Shown: one piece after another, positions 57,504 to 64,000 of the stretch
How positions within the stretch are numbered: position 1 is the first letter of the stretch
Layout: each line of letters begins with the position of its first letter
Source of the DNA: Humulus lupulus
Lineage: Eukaryota > Streptophyta > Magnoliopsida > Rosales > Cannabaceae
Length of the DNA stretch: 64,000 bases
Assembly (NCBI RefSeq): GCF_963169125.1
Contig: NC_084793.1
Span: forward strand, 134,890,297 to 134,954,296
Reading direction: 5' to 3'
Program-made: the position numbers and the translations under genes
The notes under the pieces: generated by a model
The model's database searches: none
Seen by the model: only the letters and a program-made list of their open reading frames with translations
What the model was told of the DNA's origin: nothing

Positions 57504-57516
57504 TTTACCCCAAGTC
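57504..57516 (-). other. Polypurine tract of Tat-D
   Basis: The minus strand reads GACTTGGGGTAAA directly before TGTTATCC, as in Tat-C with two fewer G. Confidence 0.85.
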
Positions 57517-58032
57517 TTCATCTGTGTTTGCATGGTGGAGACTTGCATTCCTTCTCCTGGGTCAATCACCAATATCTCGGTTTGTTTACTTGAATCCCAG
57601 TTTGTTTACTTGGGGGTCATTTGGGCGATCCTCATCCTTTCAGATTCCAACATCCTAGACACATGTTTCTATGTCAATGGTACGTCTATTCCACCCGCGC
57701 CTTAGAAATCTAGAGAGAATCTTTTGATTACCTAGGGGACTGATGGGTGTCAACACATGTCTCAAAGCATCCAGTCTGTATGAAAAAGATGCTTTGGTAC
57801 TCGAGTGGGCTGTTTAATGCTTCTACACTCTCCGGAGCCGTTGGATGGGGATAGTTTTGGGATTTTCAATGTGGACCATTTGATGAGGTAGGCGTGGATC
57901 ATGGATTAACGAATCCACGATTTTGTACTCGATTGGGCCAATTAATGCCTCTGCATTGTTTGGTACCGTCGGATGGGGATAATTTTGGGATCCTCATTGT
58001 GGATTGTTAGATCGAATAGTGGATTTTTATCC
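57517..58032. other. Spacer between Tat-D 3' LTR and antisense gene
   Basis: Non-coding. It holds TAAACAAACC-type words at 20-bp spacing (57568-57620, minus reading), plus two similar segments near 57780-57860 and 57900-57980 (CTCGAGTGGGC / CTCGATTGGGC...GGATGGGGATA), a ~130-bp imperfect duplication also present in Tat-C near 44040-44200. Confidence 0.55.
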
Positions 58033-58040
58033 TGTAAATA
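58033..58040 (+). promoter_or_regulatory. Altered TATA box of the Tat-D antisense gene
   Basis: CCTGTAAATACC at the place where Tat-C has CCTATAAATACC, 74 bp before the antisense ATG. One base change probably weakens it. Confidence 0.5.
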
Positions 58041-58113
58041 CCTCGACAGGCTCATTTCTACATTTTACACATCCCACATGCTCAATATAGAGAGCAGAGA
58101 GCCAGAGCTTTGT

Positions 58114-61100
58114 ATGTCCAAAATTGCTGACGAGATTCTCCGGCAATTAACATTTCTTCGTGTTCATTTTTTTTCTTCTGACAGAGCCTTTTTCCACTCA
58201 ACAGTTACATGATTCTATCCCGGTCCATTCACCTAGAGTGCTGATTAGATGATACATCATCTCCTCCGGTTCAAGACTAAAATTATGCCGACGTTGTCAC
58301 CTGAAACTCAATGAATCCCAACTCCAATATCCAACAAAAAGTTTTCTGGTCACCTTCTTGTTATTTTTGGCCGTCTTGTTTCTGTAACCATAAAGTCGTT
58401 AAGGCTACGGCCACCGTGTAGGGTGGTTCTGAGTAGTGGTAGTGGTAGAGTTGAACAGTAGGGTTTCTAGATGACACCTCATGCCATAGGTAGTTTGATT
58501 GGTGAAGTGGGCTTGATTGTCTCGAACCACTGAGCTCAAACGCCTCAAAGTCGTTCGGGTGAACTAGTTTATTAGCAAATACCCTTGGCCTTTAGTTCCC
58601 AACTTATGTTCCTGAGATCTATATTGGTCCCAGATCCGAGTCTGAAGGAGACCTCTCCAAGAAGTTTTAGGAGAATCCCCACACCTAACTAGTTTTCTTT
58701 GGTTTCGGTGCTAATTGCTTGGTTCTCACTTTTCTTATCGCTTCCAGGTCTTTGATCATGGGTTGTGGCGTTACTTTGTACACAGAAGATATTGTCCAAG
58801 TGGGCCCTGTAGTCATGGAGGGGACCAAACTTCCCACTGGAAACATGTGGGAAATGGATGGGAAAAAGAACGAGTTCCAAAACTACCAGATGTTAAGTAA
58901 GCTGGAGAAGGCCCTTGGAGTGGAGTCGACTCTAGGGCTCTTTTACAACGGATTGGCCCCGAAAAAAGAGAAAGCTCATACTAGAGCGGGCATGTTCGGA
59001 GTCTGGAGCATAGGCCACTTCAGTGTGGGAGCTACTCTCCGCTCCACGACTATTTCGCGCGGTTCCTCAAGTTTGTGGGGATCGCGCCTTTCCAACTTCT
59101 GGCCCAAGATTATAAGTTGCTTGCAGGATGGCGCATATTATGTGCTTCGAAGGAGATCCCGACACCTACCTCTGGACAGGTGCTGTACTTGTACAAGCTG
59201 GAACCACAACTTAATGCTAAGGACAAAACACGTGATGGGTTCTATAGGCTGAAGGCTCGTTGCATTAGTACGACTCCATTCAGCACGTGGAAACATCCCC
59301 CGGATGTCAGACATTATTGGTTCATGACATCTGGGTTCCTCCTCGAGAAGAACCCCACCCTAGTGCTGGACTTTTAGCGCGTGGGTAAGTCATCCTTCTT
59401 AATTTTTCATCTAGCCCTTTATTTAGTTTATTGGAAAGTTACGTTCTTGTGAACAGGTCCATGCTCAAACTCGGCTCAGTAAATTGATACTGGATAGAAA
59501 GAAGTATTATGCCACTCTTACTGCTGATGAGCTGGATGTGGGGGGCTTTGTGAACATGGAGAACCTTCGGTTGGTCAAGCTGATTGCCGCCCACCAGTCA
59601 ATAGATGCCCCTAGCTTCTGGGGGATACCATTTGAGAGGGGTCCTTCCTTGATAGAGTAATTGGCCCTTATTCACATTGAGGCAGTGGAGACCGTGGTCA
59701 AGGCAGACGCAGAGAAGAAGAGAAAAGAGTAGGCAGGCCGTGTGGAGAGGGCCGCCTCTGAGGAGCTAGATGCCCTTCTCGAGGGGATGCAGCCCAACAT
59801 TGAGGCCCCCGGGGCTAGAATTTTGGGGCAAGGTAAAACGCCTCCTTTTTTAACTTACGCTCCTCATATTGAGGGCTTAGTTAGGAATAGGCAACAATAC
59901 TGAGATTATTTGACTGGGATTGTTAGCAACGTTGGGCTTCCTTGCCCCATTGTTATAGACACGCTGACCCTCATGTACTCTTCCTGGTTCCTTCAATAGG
60001 GTAGCATTTTGGACCCAGATGACATGGGGGACAAAATTCATTCTTTTGAAATAAAAGAGTTGAGTCGTACCCATTCCATGGATGAGGGTTTGTCCTGGAG
60101 GACTTTAGACTTAAGTGTTTCCTTTATTTTTGTCTATCACCTCCATTCCTTAACTTTACTGATCAATTTTATTTTTCTTTCCATCTTAGGTGACCCAGAC
60201 ATGTATAACCCAGTGGCTAAGATGAAAGAGATGATCGAGGCCAGATCTGCTGCGGCCAAGGCTTCAGCAAAGAAGGCTGCCAAGGGTTCGGCCAAGAAGA
60301 ATATTATCGAGTTGATCCTCGGGGACTCATAGTTGGACCTGGGAGCTTCTGGGGGAGTTCAAGCTGCAGTGTTGGTCTTGGTGGCACCGACTGAGCAGCG
60401 TCCAATCCAACCTGCTCCACTCCATGTCATTAATCTAGAGCATGAACCTTCAGAAAGAGGTGGAGGGAGTAAAAGGAAAACGAATCCAGTTGCTGCGGAG
60501 TCCTCAAAGCGGGCTAAGAGGGCCAAGGCCAAGGATATTTCCTTGGCTGAGGAGCATTATTCTGGTGAAAGCCTCATCGTCACTCAGGAGCTGTTGAAGG
60601 TTCCCCAACAACCTATCAACCCGACCCTTCCTAGGGAGGAGGACTTGATCCTCCAAGAGGAGAGGATAAAGATGGTGTCCCGGGCTTGGGATGAAGGGCG
60701 TGATAAATGAGATGAGGTGGCCTGGGCCTTGGTCATACGCTGAAAGGTAGAGTCCGCTAATCGTCCAGAGGCCTTCGGCGCCCCCAGTGTCACGGGCCGG
60801 CTATTTGGGTACTCCAACTAGACGGAACGTGCGGCACTTGCAGACTCTTCACGCTAGCAAGTCAGCCTACAACACACACCTACAAGCAAACAAACTCAGT
60901 GGTTAGCCACATACACATCTCAGACATGCAACGGGCAATAACGAAGTATGAGCAAGTACAAAGCAAGTCATTCCTAGGAACATCCACACAACACAAAGAA
61001 CACAACAAGGCAAGTGGCACACAATGGCCCAACGAAGATAACAAACAAGTAACACATAAGAAACAAGGAAGAACACAGGGGCAAGTATGGATAAATGTTA

Positions 61101-62281
61101 TTTCATTAATATATAGCCTTGATAGGGCAAGGGAGTACACAGCTTTGGCCCCTATCTGCTGATGGCCATGGTGCTTCCCTAAGTCACCAGGTCACCTCCC
61201 CCTAAGGAGCCTTCCAGGGAAATAAAGTCTTCCCAGGAACATATATGATTTTTGTCTGGGAGACATATGCAATATTACAAAACTGCCACTACCCTATCCC
61301 ATGAGGTTGCTTGGTGCAACACTTGACTAATGATCAGGCACCAAGGCATGCTCATTTACAAAATGGCCCCATGTGGGTGTGCCAAAGGGCAACACGCCAC
61401 ACCCAGCAGATCATGGATTGGCTGGCAGCTGAGATTGGGTTCCGGCCCAAGCTGGGGCAGGACATGACCCTGCTTGCTGCGGGCTTGTTAGCCCAGTTGG
61501 GGAATACCATGTCCACCCTTCAGCTCAAGCGTTATGCCATATTGGCTAACAAGGATGCACTTTTTGTCTGCAGGCCATCTATCATCAGGCCATTGTGGTA
61601 AGTCCTACGTCCGTCATGGTTTCCTTTCTTTACCACCCTTATTTTTTTTTGTGTTATTTCTAACTTTGCTTTGTTCCAACATGCATTGTTGGCTCACCGG
61701 AACGCATAGTTGGTGACTAAGATGGCGATGAAGCTGGAGACGACCCAAATAGAATTGGAGGGGGCTATCAATAAGTGGGAGACTGCTAGGGAGGCCCTTC
61801 CCAAGGAGGCCGCCCAAGTTCAGACCAAGCATGAGGAGGCTTTAGCTAAGAGGGATGTCGAGCACAAGAAATTGATGGAGGCTCTGGAGGTGGAGCTATC
61901 TCGTGCTCGCGACTCAGAGGCTTCTACCAAGGCGCTCTTGAAGGCGGCCGAGGTCCAGCTTCGCCAGGAGCAGGAAAAGGTTACATCTCTCGAGAGGGAG
62001 AACTAGGCTCTGGAGGCCATGGCTCAATTGGAAATGAAGTGAGTGAGGAGGCTCGTAAGGAGAAGGAGCAGGATGATGAATTGTTGGAGGCCACTTTTGA
62101 TGAGGCCGTTTACATGGCTTGGCTCCAAGATAAAAACATGAACCTCATTCTGTATCTAGATCCGGCTGCGAAGAGGGCTGCATTTGAAGCGAAGGAAAGG
62201 TAGGACGCGACGCTTCTTGCTAGGGATCAGCAAGGTGAGAATGCTCTGGATGTCCCTGATCAGAATGAAGGCCAGGCTTGA
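58114..62281 (+). pseudogene. Antisense gene of Tat-D
   Basis: Exon 1 starts MSKIADEILRQLTFLRVHFF; its donor is lost (CAACAAAAAGTTTTC for GTAAGTTTTC). Exon 2 (58748-59384) lies between TCTTATCGCTTCCAG and GTAAGTCATC and holds GPVVMEGTKLPTGNMWEMDG, ESTLGLFYNGLAPKKEKAHT and, after a shift, FLKFVGIAPFQLLAQDYKLL. Exon 3 starts at 59457 behind TTGTGAACAG. Later parts: AKMKEMIEARSAAAKASAKK, EPSERGGGSKRKTNPVAAES, then a solo LTR insertion at 60788-61401, MDWLAAEIGFRPKLGQDMTL, a donor at 61598 whose acceptor is lost (61679), a coiled coil 61720-62004, and the end QDKNMNLILYLDPAAKRAAF with TGA at 62279-62281. Element-borne gene of unknown function, degraded. Confidence 0.76.
60788..61401 (-). mobile_element. 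Solo LTR (614 bp) with CCCAG target duplication
   Basis: It splits the Tat-D antisense gene where the Tat-C copy is continuous. Ends TGTCACGGGCC...GCCACA; exact duplications CCCAG at 60783-60787 and 61402-61406. On the minus strand it starts TGTGGCGTGTTGCCC and ends GGCCCGTGACA, resembling copia LTRs; a TATA-like CTATATATTAATG (minus) lies near 61110-61125. No internal region. Confidence 0.88.
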
Positions 62282-62569
62282 GCCTTTGGATTTTAATTTA
62301 GGGCTCCCTCTTTTCTTTCCTTTATCTTTGTAAACTTATTTTTTTAAATGATGTGGATGCATCTGAGACAATTTGTTATCTCACTTTCATGTTAATATAT
62401 CGCTTTTAGTCATCATACAATGATTATTACTTTAAATATATTTATGTTCTTCTCAAAAATTCACAAAATGTTTTACCACTTTGCATGAATTAGGGTCAAA
62501 TGTGGAGTCCTGGCCCCTATGGCTAGGACCATTGGGGGAAACATTGTGGAAGGAAACTACCTTGTTCTG

Positions 62570-62900
62570 AGACCAAAGTTTAGGTCTCGACGGTCTGGAA
62601 CATCTTGGACTTTACCGAATATAACTTAATTGTTTTATCCTGACTTTATTGTTTAGGTTCCAACGACCAAGACCGTTATGGAATTCTTAGTTATGACCCA
62701 GTTAATTAACTTGTTCCAGACCCGAGGTTCAGATTCCAACAGCCTAGACCATTAAAAATATGATTCAGGTAGATTTTAGTTGATTAACTTATCTCGAAAA
62801 TGAGGTTTAAGTTCCAACAACCTGGACCGTGTACGAGACCAAATTTAATCAATCTAAGCCTAAGATTCAAGTTCCAACAATTCTAGACCATTAAGGAAAA
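62570..62900. repeat. Tandem units (~60-79 bp) in the Tat-D 3' region, array 1
   Basis: Four diverged units marked by (G)TTCCAAC followed by a CTAGACC or CCTGGACC word, at 62657, 62732, 62811 and 62871. Counterpart of 39930-40150 in Tat-C. Confidence 0.75.
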
Positions 62901-62944
62901 CATGAAGAGGGATTGGACTATCCTGGACCATGTTAGGTTTGGAC

Positions 62945-63245
62945 CAATCTTTTGGGAGTTGGGTCTTGAACCCTCCGGACAATGTGGGTTCGGGCTAGAA
63001 CTAGGATTTGATCCTTGCATCCCTTTGTTTGTTGAACCCCCCGGACCACACGGGTTTAGGTTAGGGCTGGGCTTTGATCCTTGCATCCTTTTTTCCTGGG
63101 GGTGGGGTTTTAAACCCCTAGTCTATATGAGTTCGGATCAGCACTAAGCTTTGAGCTTTGCATCCATTTTTAAGAGTTGGGTTTTGAACACACAGTCCAT
63201 ATGAGTTCGGACTAGGACTAAGCTCTGAGCTTTGCATCCTTTTTT
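62945..63245. repeat. Tandem units (~66-77 bp) in the Tat-D 3' region, array 2
   Basis: Four units ending in CTTTG(A)..TTGCATCC at 63016, 63082, 63159 and 63233, with a shared GTTCGG...TAGG core. Tat-C has two copies at the matching place, so copy number changed after the two elements diverged. Confidence 0.85.
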
Positions 63246-63421
63246 GTTTTTTAATCCTGGACAAGTATATATGGTCTTACCCCCAAGTTACCACAGAGTG
63301 TAGTCTTAGGTCGTTGTTCATGTAAAAATAAAAAATGGATGTGAACGTTTTCTTTTCTTACAACATTTCTTATGGTGTTTTGTCCACACTATTTTCATTA
63401 AAAAATAAATGGCTCTGGGGC

Positions 63422-64000
63422 TTACATTACTTGAAATTGAAAATGTGGGACCTCTGTTCCATCTTGCCGCTTTAAGCGATATGTTCCCAAAAATACTTCC
63501 TTTTGGATCTCATAGGATCCTTCCCAGGACTAGATCGCCGGTTTCGAACCTCCGACACTTAACTTTTGAGTTGAAGTGCCTTGCAATCTTCCTATGATAC
63601 ATCTTTAGCTGCACTTGTGATTCTTCCTGGATCTCTTCGATGAGATCTAGGGAATCTTGGAGTAAGGAATGGTTCTAGACGCAATCATACATATCTCGTC
63701 TATGAGATGGGACCACCGTTCTGACTGGGATGACCGGTTTGCATCCGTACACCATTGAATAGGGAGTATGTCTGGTAGATGTTCTTTCTGTGGTCTGGTA
63801 TGCCCATAGGACACGGGGCAACTCTTCCCGCCATTTTCTTTTGTAGGCTTGTAGCTTTTTCTTTAATGTCCCCTTCAAAATCTTGTTCACCACCTCTGTT
63901 TGTCCGTTTTCTTGAGGCCTTGCGACTGTAGAGAAACTTTTGATGATGCCATGTCTTTCACAGAAGTCGGTGAAGTGGACACTATCAAATTGCTTCCCAT
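63422..64000 (-). pseudogene. pol: Tat-D integrase, C-terminal part
   Basis: Enters from the right edge with FDSVHFTDFCERHGIIKSFS, ARPQENGQTEVVNKILKGTL (catalytic Glu kept) and LPRVLWAYQTTERTSTRHTP, open from 63893 to 63675. A stop and frameshift follow. The tail KIARHFNSKVKCRRFETGDL and VFLGTYRLKRQDGTEVPHF ends with TAA at 63422-63424, short of the usual HLRRYY end. Confidence 0.88.

Larger units (their letters stand above)
57504..64000 (-). mobile_element. Tat-D: Tat-lineage element, 3' part (runs off the right edge)
   Basis: Together with the LTR at 56523-57503 it mirrors Tat-C in opposite orientation: polypurine tract, 20-bp motif words (57568-57620), altered antisense TATA, antisense gene (58114-62281, plus), expanded tandem repeats, and pol ending near 63422. 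It carries a solo LTR at 60788-61401. The rest of pol and the 5' LTR lie beyond 64000. Confidence 0.92.

Noticed and set aside
62902..63147. 81-codon plus-strand ORF and 67-codon minus ORF with internal repeats
   Set aside because: The repeated peptide reflects the 66-77-bp tandem DNA repeat; no conserved family.

Overview
The window is non-genic plant (angiosperm, probably eudicot) DNA made of nested LTR retrotransposons. I see no host protein-coding gene, tRNA, rRNA or CRISPR array. The plant origin follows from the lineages present: Ty3/gypsy Tekay/Del chromovirus, Tat-lineage elements with a second RNase H and an antisense gene, an Athila-type element, and a Ty1/copia LTR. Such nests are typical of pericentromeric or other heterochromatic plant DNA. 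The species cannot be named from the sequence.

Layout, left to right. 1-515: end of a copia-type LTR (minus) that cut the 3' LTR of Tekay-1. 516-9956: Tekay-1 (minus), with LTRs of about 2.2 kb, a primer binding site, and one gag-pol reading frame broken only by stop codons; a 594-bp solo LTR sits in its 3' LTR. 9957-36250: Tat-A (plus). Tekay-1 interrupts its 5' LTR, and Tat-B (13530-26408, minus, exact GAACC target duplication) interrupts its protease region. Tat-A itself ends inside Tat-C (36251-45528, plus), between the protease and RT of Tat-C. 45529 to about 55800: an Athila-type element (minus) carrying a 2-kb solo Tekay LTR with duplication GTCAC. About 55800-57503: a Tat gag start, PBS and LTR (minus). 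57504-64000: Tat-D (minus), same family as Tat-C, using that same LTR as its 3' LTR and carrying a 614-bp solo LTR with duplication CCCAG.

Insertion order from nesting: Tat-C is older than Tat-A. Tat-A is older than both Tat-B and Tekay-1. Tekay-1 is older than the copia LTR and the 594-bp solo LTR. Most coding regions carry stops, frameshifts or lost catalytic residues, so none looks autonomous; Tekay-1 is the least damaged.

The most interesting recurring system is an antisense gene between pol and the 3' LTR in all four Tat elements. Each has its own TATA-like box close to the 3' LTR, splice-site-like introns, a conserved globular segment resembling the Pfam 'putative gypsy type transposon' family, and a coiled coil followed by a Tyr/Trp-containing C-terminal motif. 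The Tat 3' regions also hold family-specific tandem repeats. The Tat-C/D family has an exactly 20-bp-spaced motif array both in U3 of the LTR and near the polypurine tract.
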